From JABMOV01 sp964344305 (lineage in GTDB: Bacteria; Fidelibacterota; Marinisomatia; Marinisomatales; JABMOV01), in the NCBI GenBank assembly GCA_964344305.1, contig CAYFMT010000007.1, positions 1 through 64,000 of the forward strand: a stretch of 64,000 nt of DNA, in the 5' to 3' direction. The notes below the pieces were generated by a model. The model was not told the origin of the DNA. It ran no database searches and saw only the letters and a list, made by a program, of their open reading frames with translations. Of the stretch, positions 34,281-44,140 are shown piece by piece. The position numbers and the translations under genes are program-made. Each line of letters begins with the position of its first letter. The first letter of the stretch is position 1.

Positions 34281-34314
34281 GAAAAGTGGGCAAAAAACCC
34301 ACTTTTCGTTTCTT
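34281..34314 (+). terminator. Terminator or attenuator hairpin directly before rimP
   Basis: A perfect 10-base-pair stem pairs 34281-34290 with 34298-34307 around a seven-base A-rich loop, followed by GTTTCTTT. Only 9 bases separate the end of this element from the rimP ATG, so no promoter fits between them. The operon must then be read through the hairpin, or the hairpin acts as an attenuator. Confidence 0.75.
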
Positions 34315-34323
34315 TAGAGATAA

Positions 34324-34755
34324 ATGGAAAAAATAAAAAGTCATATTGAGTCTCTTTTAGGAGAGGAATTTGTCCTTCTGGATATCAAGGAAGATGTTCA
34401 TTCTGGATTGCTGAAACTGACCGTGGATAGTGAACAGGCTATTTCGCTGGAAACAACCACTAATATCTCCAGAATGATTCAGGATTCTGAATTGATGGAC
34501 GAATTCTATCCTGAAGGTTACAGGTTGGAAGTGTCCTCTCCAGGAGTTGGATCACCACTTACCATGCCATTTCAGTTCAAAAAAAATGTTGGTCGGACCC
34601 TGTCTGTGCAGTGGATGGAAGATGGTGTTTTGAATGACCTGAAGGGAAAACTGGAATCTATGACTGATGATGCATTGATGCTGTCATCCAAGAAAATGAA
34701 GAAGACTATTCCATTTCAAACCATTGAAAAAGCAAAAGTTGTTATCACATTTTAA
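34324..34755 (+). CDS. rimP: Ribosome maturation factor RimP
   Basis: 143 residues. RimP helps assemble the 30S subunit. GEEFVLLDIKEDVHSGLLKLTVD at the start and GYRLEVSSPGVGSPL, the strongest family motif, are in place, followed by a C-terminal SH3-like part. It leads the usual rimP-nusA-infB order. The start ATG lies just after the terminator-like hairpin and has only a weak AGAG site. Confidence 0.93.
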   Translation: MEKIKSHIESLLGEEFVLLDIKEDVHSGLLKLTVDSEQAISLETTTNISRMIQDSELMDEFYPEGYRLEVSSPGVGSPLTMPFQFKKNVGRTLSVQWMEDGVLNDLKGKLESMTDDALMLSSKKMKKTIPFQTIEKAKVVITF

Positions 34756-34770
34756 CCAACCGGAGGAAAG

Positions 34771-36030
34771 TTGATTAATCGGGAACTAATCGAAGTTTTT
34801 TCAGAGATTGCACGAGAAAAGAATGTTGATCGCTCTGAGCTCGGGACTATCCTTGAGCAGTTGTTTTTATATGTTATTGAAAAACAGACTGGTGATTCCT
34901 CTAACTGCAGTGTCATTGTAAACCTGGATAAGGGTGAAATTGAGATTTATGCAGAGAAAACTATTGTTGAAGAAATAGATGATGCCAAAGTTGAGATTAC
35001 AATGGAAGAAGTTCTTAAACAGGATCCATCCCTGACAGATCTTCAGATTGGTGATCCCTATGTAGAAGTCATTGATCCGAGGGTGTTTGGTCGTCGACTA
35101 ATTACCCACGCCAAACAGTTTTTTGCTCAAAGACTCCGCGATGTTGAACGCAAATATATCTACGATGACTATGCAACACGTGTTGGTGAAATCATTATTG
35201 GAACGGTGCACCAGGTTCAAAGAGATAACGTATTTGTGAACATTGAGCACGCAGAGCTCCGACTTCCTCGAAAGGAGCAGATTCCAACTGAGAGATATCG
35301 TCGAGGTGATACCATTCGTGCAATCATCAAATCAGTTGAAATAACTGCAAAAGGGCCGGATATTGTTATTTCTCGAAGTGACAATCATTTTCTCTATAAG
35401 CTGTTTGAGATGGAAGTTCCCGAAATTGAGGATAGTATTATTGAGATCAAAGCCATTGCTCGCCATCCCGGTGAGAGGGCAAAAATTATTGTTCATTCTC
35501 ATGATCGTCGAATTGATCCAGTTGGTGCCTGTGTTGGTATGCGGGGTAGTCGGATCCAGGGAGTTGTTCGTGAGTTGGACAATGAAAAAATTGATATTGT
35601 CAACTTCAGTGAACAGCCTGAAGTATTAATTACGCGTGCCCTTTCACCTGCGAAACCTGAGAATCTCTACATTGATGATGAGAAAAAATATTGTATCGCA
35701 ATTTTCAGGGATGACGAACTCGAATCTGCCATTGGCAAAGGCGGTATGAATATCAATCTTGCGTCAAGGGTTACGGAATACAGGATTGATGCGTACAGTA
35801 TATCTGAATACGAGAAATCCCAAATTGAGCAAAGTGCGACACTTGAAACTGTTGATGGGGTTACGGAAACCATTGCCCAGGGATTATCTGAGGTTGGGAT
35901 TCATACTGTATCGGACGTATTGAATGCAGATGAGGAAACGCTACTGTCTGCAGAGGGTGTTACAGAAGATACCATAGAAGATTTATATGTATCCATTCAG
36001 TCATTTGTTGAGTCTGAAGAGGCTTCGTGA
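34771..36030 (+). CDS. nusA: Transcription termination/antitermination factor NusA
   Basis: 419 residues. N-terminal RNA-polymerase-binding domain (1-125), S1 domain (about 130-200: GTVHQVQRDNVFVNIEHAEL), two KH domains (GACVGMRGSRIQGVVRELD, then ESAIGKGGMNINLASRV), and a C-terminal helical segment with helix-hairpin-helix-like repeats (GIHTVSDVLNADEETLLSAEG). It binds RNA polymerase and modulates pausing, termination and antitermination. The start codon is TTG, right after GGAGG; no ATG is near in frame. Second gene of the operon. Confidence 0.96.
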   Translation: MINRELIEVFSEIAREKNVDRSELGTILEQLFLYVIEKQTGDSSNCSVIVNLDKGEIEIYAEKTIVEEIDDAKVEITMEEVLKQDPSLTDLQIGDPYVEVIDPRVFGRRLITHAKQFFAQRLRDVERKYIYDDYATRVGEIIIGTVHQVQRDNVFVNIEHAELRLPRKEQIPTERYRRGDTIRAIIKSVEITAKGPDIVISRSDNHFLYKLFEMEVPEIEDSIIEIKAIARHPGERAKIIVHSHDRRIDPVGACVGMRGSRIQGVVRELDNEKIDIVNFSEQPEVLITRALSPAKPENLYIDDEKKYCIAIFRDDELESAIGKGGMNINLASRVTEYRIDAYSISEYEKSQIEQSATLETVDGVTETIAQGLSEVGIHTVSDVLNADEETLLSAEGVTEDTIEDLYVSIQSFVESEEAS

Positions 36031-36067
36031 TCGAATCGATTAGCTGAAAAGGAAAAACAGGAAAAAT

Positions 36068-38554
36068 ATGGCGAGACCGGTCAGGGTATTTCAAATTGCT
36101 AAAGAGCTGAATATTTCTCATACAGAAATCCTATCTTTTTTAAAGGATAAAGGTGTGGAAATAGCCAGCCATATGTCTCCGGTAGACGATGATGTTTACC
36201 AAATGATCCTTACGGAATTTGCTAAAGACAAAGAAGCCGTTGATCGATTCCGGAAAGAACAGGTCAGGCGAGAAATTCACGATACTCGTATACGTGAAAG
36301 ACAATCCGCTGATCCAAAAATGAAGATCCTTTCCCTGTCTGAGCAGCGTAAGCTCGAAAAGGAAGAAAAGAAGCAGGCTGAAATTCGGAAAAAAGAGGAA
36401 GAAGTAAGGCGGAAGGAAGAGGAGAAAAGACAGAAAGAACAGGCTGCAGCTCAGAAAAAAGCCGATGAAGAAAGACGCGTAAAAGAAGCGGCTGAAGCAG
36501 AAGCACGAGCCAAGCAAGCTGAAGAAGAGAAAAAGAAAGCGGAAAAAGAAAATGCCCCTGCAAAGGTAAAGTCTAAGAAGCAGAAACTTCGAAAAGTTGA
36601 CCTGTCAGAGATTCAGGCTGAAATTGGAAAAGGCAAGCGTCCTGTAAAGCATAAAAGAGAAGAAAAAGTTGATTCAAAAGCCAGTCGGAGTGCAAAAGAC
36701 AGAGTGCGTCAGACCATGGCGAAGCTCGATACCAAAGGCAAAAAGAAGGTATACAGAAAAGAGCGGCAGGAAGACGTGGTTGAGGACCATGGCAGCATCC
36801 AGATTTCCGAATATTCAAGTGTGGAAGAATTGTCAAAGATTTTCAATGTTTCCTCCAGTGATGTCATCCAAAAATGCTTTGCTCTAGGTGTATTGGCCAC
36901 CATAAATCAGCGACTGGAATGGGATGTTATCGAATTGCTGTCAGATGAATATGGTTATACCGCAGAAAAGCTCACAGATGTTGGTGAAGAGTTGTTTTCG
37001 CTCGAAGAATCTGATGAAGACTTAACCAATGCAAAACCGAGATCTGCTGTTGTGACCATCATGGGACATGTGGACCATGGTAAAACATCTTTGCTGGACT
37101 ATATTCGTGAATCCAATGTTGTAGCGGGTGAATCAGGTGGAATTACGCAGCACATTGGTGCCTATAAGGTTGAAATCGATGACGAACACACAATTACATT
37201 TTTAGACACTCCGGGTCATGAAGCATTTACTGCCATGCGAGCGCGTGGTGCACAAGTAACGGATATTGTCGTTCTGGTGGTTGCTGCTGATGATAGTGTG
37301 ATGCCACAGACGATAGAGGCTATCGATCATGCAAAAGCAGCCAGCGTCCCATTAATTATTGCTATCAATAAAATGGACAAGGCTGGTGCAGATCCTGATA
37401 AGGTTAAAAGAGAGTTATCCGACCACAATGTACTGGTAGAAGACTGGGGTGGGAAGGTACAATCCATTCAGGTATCAGCAAAAACCGGTGATGGAGTTCA
37501 GGATGTACTGGATGCCATTCTTCTTGAGGCTGATATGCTTGAGTTAAAAGCAAACTGGGACTGTACGGCACGGGGAACCGTTATCGATTCACGATTGGAT
37601 AAAGGGCATGGACCTGTTGCCACGGTATTGATCCAAAAAGGTGAGTTAAGTGTTGGTGACCCATTTATCTGCAGCGATTATGGTGGGAAAGTACGTGCCA
37701 TCATGAATGAACGTGGGCAGCGAATCAAAAAAGCATTTCCATCTGATGCAGTCCAACTCCTTGGTTTTGAAAATGTACCACAGGCTGCCGATATATTTGC
37801 TGTTGTTGAAAATGAAAAGGATATCAAACGAATTACATCCGATCGTCAACGACTAAGACGAGAGATAGAACATAAAAAGATATCGTCACTCACCCTCGAC
37901 GCCATGTCTGCTATGATCAAGGAGGGAACCATCGAATCTCTGCCATTGATAATCAAAGGTGATGTGGACGGTTCAGTGGAAGCGCTTGCAGAGACCTTCC
38001 TGAAGTTGAACACAGATGAAGTGGGTGTTAATGTCATTCGGAAATCAGTTGGTATGGTCAATGAATCGGATGTCCTCCTGGCTGAAGCCTCGAAGGCTGT
38101 CATAATTGGTTTTCATGTACAGGTGTCATCCAATGCACGCTTACAGGCAAAGCAAGCCGGTGTAGAAATTCGAACATACAGCATTATTTATAATGCAGTA
38201 GAAGATATCAAGATGGCCCTTGAAGGATTGTTAAAACCTGAAGAAGTAGAAGAAATAAAAGGTAAAGCCCTCGTGCAGGCACAGTTTAAGATTCCAAAGA
38301 TTGGTTTTATTGCTGGTTGCAAGGTGTCAGAAGGTATCATTACTCGCAATGATATGGCACGACTGCTTCGAGATGAGGAAGAACTGTTTTCAGGTAAAAT
38401 CACCTCGTTAAAACGATTCAAGGATGATGCAAAAGAGGTGAAGGAAGGTCTTGAATGCGGAATAGGTATTGAAGGCTTTTCAAAGTATCAGGAAGGCGAT
38501 ATCATCGAAGTCTTCGAGATAAAGCAGATTAAAAGAAAACTCGAAACGAATTGA
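36068..38554 (+). CDS. infB: Translation initiation factor IF-2
   Basis: 828 residues. IF2 N-terminal domain (VRVFQIAKELNISHTEILSF), then a Lys/Glu-rich helical linker (about 85-210), a second IF2_N-like piece (about 240-310), and the GTPase with GHVDHGKTSLL, DTPGHEAF and NKMD from about 330, followed by domains II-IV. It places initiator tRNA on the 30S subunit. CAGGAAAAAT sits before the ATG. The stop TGA overlaps the TTG of rbfA. Confidence 0.97.
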   Translation: MARPVRVFQIAKELNISHTEILSFLKDKGVEIASHMSPVDDDVYQMILTEFAKDKEAVDRFRKEQVRREIHDTRIRERQSADPKMKILSLSEQRKLEKEEKKQAEIRKKEEEVRRKEEEKRQKEQAAAQKKADEERRVKEAAEAEARAKQAEEEKKKAEKENAPAKVKSKKQKLRKVDLSEIQAEIGKGKRPVKHKREEKVDSKASRSAKDRVRQTMAKLDTKGKKKVYRKERQEDVVEDHGSIQISEYSSVEELSKIFNVSSSDVIQKCFALGVLATINQRLEWDVIELLSDEYGYTAEKLTDVGEELFSLEESDEDLTNAKPRSAVVTIMGHVDHGKTSLLDYIRESNVVAGESGGITQHIGAYKVEIDDEHTITFLDTPGHEAFTAMRARGAQVTDIVVLVVAADDSVMPQTIEAIDHAKAASVPLIIAINKMDKAGADPDKVKRELSDHNVLVEDWGGKVQSIQVSAKTGDGVQDVLDAILLEADMLELKANWDCTARGTVIDSRLDKGHGPVATVLIQKGELSVGDPFICSDYGGKVRAIMNERGQRIKKAFPSDAVQLLGFENVPQAADIFAVVENEKDIKRITSDRQRLRREIEHKKISSLTLDAMSAMIKEGTIESLPLIIKGDVDGSVEALAETFLKLNTDEVGVNVIRKSVGMVNESDVLLAEASKAVIIGFHVQVSSNARLQAKQAGVEIRTYSIIYNAVEDIKMALEGLLKPEEVEEIKGKALVQAQFKIPKIGFIAGCKVSEGIITRNDMARLLRDEEELFSGKITSLKRFKDDAKEVKEGLECGIGIEGFSKYQEGDIIEVFEIKQIKRKLETN

Positions 38555-38925
38555 ACACACAAACGCCTTATAACCGACCGGAAAGAGTCGGTCATGAAAT
38601 ATTACACATCCTGGGTGATATAACAACCAAGTATATCAATTTATCCGACCTTGGCTTTATTACATTTACAGAATGTATCGTCACACCAGATTTAAAGCTT
38701 GCAAAGGTGTATTTCAGTGTCTTGTCTCCCCAATATGATACAAAGAAAATAGAGCTGGAGCTCAATCACCGAAAAAAGGCATTCAGGAAATATCTGGGAC
38801 ATGAACTCCGAATAAAGAATACTCCAGAATTACGTTTTTATTACGATATCTCCATGGAAGAATCCAACAGGATACACGAGCTATTCGCCAAAATTGAGCA
38901 TGAGGATGATGATCAGCATCAATAA
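38551..38925 (+). CDS. rbfA: Ribosome-binding factor A
   Basis: 124 residues, KH-like 30S assembly and cold-shock factor. ERVGHEILHILGDI at the start, ITFTECIVTPDLKLAKVYFS and ELRIKNTPELRFYYDISMEES are typical. The start is TTG at 38551, sharing bases with the infB stop, so it is translationally coupled to infB. Its end overlaps truB. Confidence 0.94.
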   Translation: MNTQTPYNRPERVGHEILHILGDITTKYINLSDLGFITFTECIVTPDLKLAKVYFSVLSPQYDTKKIELELNHRKKAFRKYLGHELRIKNTPELRFYYDISMEESNRIHELFAKIEHEDDDQHQ

Positions 38926-39562
38926 ACCCGAGAATTGGACTTCCTTTGATGTGGTGAAAAAGATCCGTGTGATCACAAAGGAAAAAAAGGTTGGCCATGG
39001 TGGCACCCTTGATCCATTTGCTACCGGTGTATTGATCATTGGCACTGGAAAGGATACCAAAAAGCTATCTGACGTGACAAACTTTGAAAAAGAATATATT
39101 GGCGTTATAAAACTGGGAGAAGAAACGAATACACTCGATACCGAAGGAGATGTAATACAATCCCTGCCTGTACCAGACAGTTTGAATCAAGAGGATGTTA
39201 AAAAAGTTTTTTCGGATTTCATCGGAGACTATTTACAGGTCCCACCCATGCATTCCGCGAAGAAAGTAAAGGGAAAAAGACTCTACGAACTTGCACGAAA
39301 AAATGTAGACGTTCATCGTGACCCGGTATCTGTGACTATTTTTGATTTAAAGCTCCTTGAGTTTAATCTTCCATTTATCACATTCTCCGTCACCTGTTCC
39401 AAAGGTACCTACATTCGGGTTTTAGCAAAAGATATTGCAGTGAAGCTGGATACTTGCGGTTATCTCATATCACTCGAAAGAACCCGCATTGGTGAGTATC
39501 TCATAGAAAATGCCCAGAGCCTTCAAGAATTTGAAAAACAATGGTCACCTACAATAGCATAA
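38906..39562 (+). CDS. truB: tRNA pseudouridine(55) synthase TruB
   Basis: About 218 residues. TruB makes pseudouridine 55 in the T-arm of tRNAs. ISINKPENWTSFDVVKKIR is the family start, VGHGGTLDPFATGVLIIG holds the catalytic Asp, and SKGTYIRVLAKDIA is a conserved later block. It is shorter than Escherichia coli TruB (314) and has little beyond the catalytic domain, so a PUA domain is absent or very short. Three closely spaced ATGs (38900, 38906, 38909) overlap the rbfA end; I give 38906. ribF begins inside its last codons. Confidence 0.92.
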   Translation: MMISINKPENWTSFDVVKKIRVITKEKKVGHGGTLDPFATGVLIIGTGKDTKKLSDVTNFEKEYIGVIKLGEETNTLDTEGDVIQSLPVPDSLNQEDVKKVFSDFIGDYLQVPPMHSAKKVKGKRLYELARKNVDVHRDPVSVTIFDLKLLEFNLPFITFSVTCSKGTYIRVLAKDIAVKLDTCGYLISLERTRIGEYLIENAQSLQEFEKQWSPTIA

Positions 39563-40479
39563 CGAATATTGCTCCTGTTAAAGCGTCCATTTTGACCATG
39601 GGCACCTTTGATGGTCTTCATAGAGGGCATCAGGAGATAATCCAGCGTGTTGTGAACCAGGCGAAGGCACTAGATCTTCCATCTGTATTGATTACGTATG
39701 ATCCTCATCCAAGATACGTCGTTAGCAAGTCCGGTACAAACCTTCAGCTTCTTATGAGTATTGACAAGAAATTGAGTTTATTGGAAGAAATGGGTGTGGA
39801 TATTGTTCTGGTGGTTCCATTTACAAAGGAAACGTCAGAAATGAATGCCGGGGACTATATTCAGAATGTAGTGTGTAGAAATTTTAATCCACAGCACATT
39901 ATCATTGGGTATGATCATCATTTTGGCAGGGATCGTGAAGGCACACCTGAATCACTAAAATCCTACTGCAATCAGGAAGGTTTTACGGTGGATATTGTTC
40001 AACCAGTATCAGATGAAGGTCATATTATCTCCAGTACAAGGGTGCGACAATTAATTTCTGATGGTTTCGTCAGGCGTGCGTCCTTTGAGCTTGGTTGGGT
40101 ATATGGATTTGATTCAGTGGTTGTAGAGGGAGCAGGGAGAGGGAGAAAGCTGTCTTTCCCAACCGCTAATTTTGTGCCGGTGGAAAAAAATCAGTTATTA
40201 CCGAAGGGTGGAGTCTATTGCACAAGGGGAAGAGTTCATGGACAGCAGATATATGGAATGTGTAACTTAGGGACTCGTCCAACCTTCGATGAAAAAGAAT
40301 TTGTTATGGAAGTGCATTTTATGAGTGAATCATCTCATGATTTATATGGACAAACCATCACAATTGAGTTCCTTGAACGTATCAGGGATGAGAAGAGATT
40401 TCAGTCTGCAGAGCTTCTTATCCGTCAGTTAGAAGCAGATAAAGAACAATGTATGAATATAATAAAGAAGTATATGTAG
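39541..40479 (+). CDS. ribF: Bifunctional riboflavin kinase / FAD synthetase
   Basis: 312 residues. N-terminal FMN adenylyltransferase with GTFDGLHRGHQEII and IIGYDHHFGRDREG, then C-terminal flavokinase with GRGRKLSFPTANFVP and GGVYCTRGRVHG. It turns riboflavin into FMN and FAD. It lies in the translation operon, overlapping truB by 22 bases and 8 bases before rpsO, a neighbourhood seen in many bacteria. Confidence 0.96.
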   Translation: MVTYNSITNIAPVKASILTMGTFDGLHRGHQEIIQRVVNQAKALDLPSVLITYDPHPRYVVSKSGTNLQLLMSIDKKLSLLEEMGVDIVLVVPFTKETSEMNAGDYIQNVVCRNFNPQHIIIGYDHHFGRDREGTPESLKSYCNQEGFTVDIVQPVSDEGHIISSTRVRQLISDGFVRRASFELGWVYGFDSVVVEGAGRGRKLSFPTANFVPVEKNQLLPKGGVYCTRGRVHGQQIYGMCNLGTRPTFDEKEFVMEVHFMSESSHDLYGQTITIEFLERIRDEKRFQSAELLIRQLEADKEQCMNIIKKYM

Positions 40480-40487
40480 GAGGAATA

Positions 40488-40757
40488 ATGCCACTTACTG
40501 TAGAACAGAAAAAAGAAATCGTTGAAAAATTCGGAAAAGACGGAAAGAACACCGGTTCTGCCGAAGTGCAAATTGCATTATTAACACAGCGAATTCGTGA
40601 ATTAACAGAGCATGTAAAAGTACATAAAAAAGATAACCATTCCAGACATGGTCTGGTGAAGCTTGTTGCTCAGAGAAAGAAAATGATGAAATATTTACGT
40701 AAAACGAATCCAGAATCTTATGTAAGTACCATCAAAGAACTTAACATAAGAGGATAA
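40488..40757 (+). CDS. rpsO: 30S ribosomal protein S15
   Basis: 89 residues, the usual S15 length. EIVEKFGKDGKNTGSAEVQI, HVKVHKKDNHSRHGLVKLV and the Lys/Arg-rich MMKYLRKTNPE are diagnostic. S15 binds 16S rRNA early in assembly. The ATG at 40488 follows a GGAGGA site; the longer reading from 40449 is inside ribF. It is paired with pnp, as in most bacteria. Confidence 0.98.
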   Translation: MPLTVEQKKEIVEKFGKDGKNTGSAEVQIALLTQRIRELTEHVKVHKKDNHSRHGLVKLVAQRKKMMKYLRKTNPESYVSTIKELNIRG

Positions 40758-40764
40758 TATCTAA

Positions 40765-42918
40765 ATGATAACAGTCGAACGAGAAATTGCCGGTAGACTT
40801 CTAAAAATTGAAACCGGTAAAGTGGCACGACAATCCGCAGGATCTGTCGTTGTTACTTATGGAGAAACAACCATTATTGCAGCGGTAAATGCTGCAAAGG
40901 AAATGCGTGAGGGAATCGACTTTTTCCCTCTACAGGTTGAATACAGAGAACGTTATTATGCCGGTGGGAAAATCCCCGGTGGTTTCTTTAAAAGAGAAGC
41001 CAAACCATCAGATAATGAAGTGCTGACCAGCCGTCTAACAGATAGACCTATTCGTCCGCTATTTCCGAAGGCATTCAAGTATGAAACACAGGTCATGATT
41101 ACAGCCCTGTCAAGTGATGGCGAAAACCTGGCAGATACTATTGCGGGCGTAGGAGCCAGTGCTGCTCTAATGACATCAAATATCCCATGGAATGGCCCCA
41201 TCGCCACAGTACGTGTAGGTCAGATTGACGGTAAGTATATTGTCAATCCACTGCGTTCTGAGATGGAACAATCCACCATGGAAATGATCGTTTCCGGTAA
41301 TGAGAAAACCATCGTCATGGTAGAAGGGGAATCACTTGAGATTTCTGAGGAATCCATGGTTGAGGCATTGGAAGCGGCACATAAAGTCATTGTGGAGATC
41401 ATTGAACTGCAGAAAGAACTGGCAGAACAATGTTCAATTGAAAAACGTCCAATTCCTGAAGAAGAAACCGATTCTAAACTGGAAGCGAAAGTCCTGGATG
41501 ATAATCGTAAGAAGCTGGAAGATGTCAGTCGCATCGCCGATAAACAGGAGAGGGACGACTCGTATTCAGCCATTGTTGATGACTACCTTGAATCTCTTGA
41601 TGATGGTAGTGAAGATGTAGAAAAAAACCAGGATTATGCCAAGAAAATCCTGGGGGATACTTACAAATCCATTGTCAGGGATAATATTCTTTCTACCGGA
41701 TCAAGACTTGATGGTAGAAAAACAACGGATATACGTCCTATTACCGTGGATATGAGTTATTTGAAGCGGACTCACGGTTCAGCATTATTCACACGAGGCG
41801 AAACTCAGGCACTTGCCGTGGTTACGCTTGGTACAAAGAGCGATGAGCAAATCATCGACAGCATGAATGATGATTACAAGAAAAACTACATGCTTCACTA
41901 CAATTTCCCGCCTTATTGCGTGGGTGAAGTAGGTCGTATCGGCTTTACAAGCCGCAGGGAAGTCGGGCATGGAAATCTGGCAGAAAGATCATTGAAACCG
42001 GTTCTTCCTTCTCAGGAAGATTTTCCATACACTATTCGTATTGTATCGGAAATCATGGAATCCAATGGATCATCCTCCATGGCATCTGTCTGTGGCGGAT
42101 CTTTGTCCCTTATGGATGCCGGTGTTCCTATCAAAGAGCATGTGGCAGGAATTGCCATGGGATTGATTACAGACGGAGACAGACATGCCATCCTGAGCGA
42201 TATACTTGGTGCAGAGGATCATCTTGGGGATATGGATTTCAAAGTAGCCGGTACCGAGAAGGGTATCACCGCGATTCAGCTTGACCTTAAAATTGAAGGA
42301 ATATCCTTTGATTTGCTCAAGGAAGCTCTGGCTCAGGCCAAGGTAGGCAGACTTCATATCCTTGGTATTATGAATGAGGCTACGGCAGGAGAGCGTAAAG
42401 ATATTTCGCCATACGCACCTCAAATTCGTATTCTTCAGATCAATCCAGATAAGATTGGCGCACTCATTGGTCCCGGTGGAAAGAATATCAAGAAAATCAT
42501 TGCTGATACTGAATGCAATATTGAAGTAGATGATGATGGCAATGTTTTTGTATCCAGCACCAATAAGGCGAAATGCGAGGATGCTGTGGAGTTGGTTCGA
42601 TCCATAACCATGGAACCAGAAGTGGGTATGGAATTTGATGGAATCATTACTCGCATCATGACATTTGGCGCATTTGTTGAATTTGCACCTGGTCGTGAAG
42701 GATTAATTCATATTTCGAATCTGGAATGGCATCGTGTCAACCAGGTTGAAGATGTAGTAAAGTCGGGGGACAACGTAAGAGTTAAGCTAATTAAAATCGA
42801 TGATGAAGGTCGTTTAGACTTCAGCAGAAAAGCACTCTTGCCTAAACCTGAAGGGTATGTAGAGCCTGAAAGACGGCCGCGCAAACCCAGAAATAAGCCG
42901 TTTAGAAAGCGAAATTAA
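40765..42918 (+). CDS. pnp: Polyribonucleotide nucleotidyltransferase (PNPase)
   Basis: 717 residues: two RNase PH domains with a helical linker between (about 230-310), then KH (DKIGALIGPGGKNIKKI near 560) and S1 (FDGIITRIMTFGAFVEF near 630) RNA-binding domains, and a short basic tail. SGSSSMASVCGGSLSLMDA-type core (here NGSSSMASVCGGSLSLMDAG) carries the phosphorolytic site. It degrades RNA from the 3' end using phosphate. It follows rpsO by 7 bases. Confidence 0.97.
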   Translation: MITVEREIAGRLLKIETGKVARQSAGSVVVTYGETTIIAAVNAAKEMREGIDFFPLQVEYRERYYAGGKIPGGFFKREAKPSDNEVLTSRLTDRPIRPLFPKAFKYETQVMITALSSDGENLADTIAGVGASAALMTSNIPWNGPIATVRVGQIDGKYIVNPLRSEMEQSTMEMIVSGNEKTIVMVEGESLEISEESMVEALEAAHKVIVEIIELQKELAEQCSIEKRPIPEEETDSKLEAKVLDDNRKKLEDVSRIADKQERDDSYSAIVDDYLESLDDGSEDVEKNQDYAKKILGDTYKSIVRDNILSTGSRLDGRKTTDIRPITVDMSYLKRTHGSALFTRGETQALAVVTLGTKSDEQIIDSMNDDYKKNYMLHYNFPPYCVGEVGRIGFTSRREVGHGNLAERSLKPVLPSQEDFPYTIRIVSEIMESNGSSSMASVCGGSLSLMDAGVPIKEHVAGIAMGLITDGDRHAILSDILGAEDHLGDMDFKVAGTEKGITAIQLDLKIEGISFDLLKEALAQAKVGRLHILGIMNEATAGERKDISPYAPQIRILQINPDKIGALIGPGGKNIKKIIADTECNIEVDDDGNVFVSSTNKAKCEDAVELVRSITMEPEVGMEFDGIITRIMTFGAFVEFAPGREGLIHISNLEWHRVNQVEDVVKSGDNVRVKLIKIDDEGRLDFSRKALLPKPEGYVEPERRPRKPRNKPFRKRN

Positions 42919-42933
42919 TTCAGGAGTTTTACT

Positions 42934-44049
42934 ATGAAGATTGGGGTTCCAAAGGAGATTAAACCCAGTGAATCACGGGTGGCTCTTACACCGCATGGCG
43001 CATTGGAGTTGACTAATAGAGGACATGAGGTATTTGTTGAAACATCTGGAGGGTTGCTATCCGGGTACTCGGACAATGATTATTCAGATGTAGGTTGTCG
43101 TGTTCTTGACACGGCCAAACAAGTTTTTGACGAAGTGGATCTGATTGTAAAAGTAAAGGAACCACAACCTCAGGAAATTGCCATGTGTCGACCAGACCTG
43201 GCTATGTTCACCTATTTCCATTTTGCTGCTTCGGAATCCCTTACTCGATCGTTTGCAGATACTGGGGCTACTTCCATTGCCTATGAAACAATAACATCAG
43301 ATGATGGAAGTCTTCCACTGCTTGTTCCCATGAGCGAAGTTGCTGGACGCATGTCTGTTCAGGAAGGTGCAAAGTACCTTGAGAAAGCACAGGGGGGAAG
43401 AGGCATCCTGTTAGGCGGTGTGCCTGGTGTTGAACGTGCAGTAGTAACAATCATCGGTGGAGGGATTGTGGGTACAAATGCATGTCATATTGCTGCTGGT
43501 TTAGGGGCACAGGTCTATATAATGGATACAAATTTATCCCGATTACGATATCTGGATGAAACTATGCCAAAGAATGTGACCACGGTCTATAGTAATACAT
43601 ACAATCTCCAGGAATTAATGAAAAAAACGGACCTGTTAGTTGGTGCAGTTTTAATTCCGGGAGCAAAAGCACCAAAACTTGTAACAAAAGACATGCTGAC
43701 TCTCATGCAACCAGGCAGTGTCATTGTTGATGTGGCTGTGGATCAGGGTGGCTGTGTAGAAACATGCAAACCAACCACTCATGATCAACCTACTTATGAA
43801 GTGGATGGAATCATTCACTATTGTGTGGCCAATATGCCAGGCGCCGTACCATTTACTTCAACCAAGGCACTAACAAATGCAACCACTCCTTATCTGTTGA
43901 ACATCGTTGATAGAGGCGTTAAAGAGGCACTACTCAATGATCCGCATTTACTTCAAGGTCTGAATACCTATAAGAAGCAGATTACGCATAAAGCTGTAGC
44001 TGAAGCATTTGACATGATTTTTGTTAATCCACTGGATGCTCTAAATTAA
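42934..44049 (+). CDS. ald: Alanine dehydrogenase
   Basis: 371 residues. PKEIKPSESRVALTPHG at the start, VDLIVKVKEPQ (substrate Lys), TYFHFAAS (catalytic His) and TIIGGGIVGTNACHIAAGL (NAD loop) match alanine dehydrogenase, which interconverts L-alanine and pyruvate with NAD+ and ammonia. AGGAG precedes the ATG. It is 15 bases after pnp, so probably still in the operon. It shares a fold with the pntAA product here but is a separate enzyme; its length (about 370) and the intact His and Lys favour Ald. Confidence 0.95.
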   Translation: MKIGVPKEIKPSESRVALTPHGALELTNRGHEVFVETSGGLLSGYSDNDYSDVGCRVLDTAKQVFDEVDLIVKVKEPQPQEIAMCRPDLAMFTYFHFAASESLTRSFADTGATSIAYETITSDDGSLPLLVPMSEVAGRMSVQEGAKYLEKAQGGRGILLGGVPGVERAVVTIIGGGIVGTNACHIAAGLGAQVYIMDTNLSRLRYLDETMPKNVTTVYSNTYNLQELMKKTDLLVGAVLIPGAKAPKLVTKDMLTLMQPGSVIVDVAVDQGGCVETCKPTTHDQPTYEVDGIIHYCVANMPGAVPFTSTKALTNATTPYLLNIVDRGVKEALLNDPHLLQGLNTYKKQITHKAVAEAFDMIFVNPLDALN

Positions 44050-44140
44050 ACGATAGAGAAACTTAAGTCTATTCATTTTCGTGCTTGCTTTCAGTAAGTA
44101 GGCTAAGTAATATTCCATAAACCTTCGAGTAATACTTGAA

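Noticed and set aside
36140..36563. Long minus-strand frames rich in Phe and Leu within infB
   Set aside because: They are the reverse complement of the Lys/Glu-rich linker of IF-2 and read as hydrophobic by composition only.
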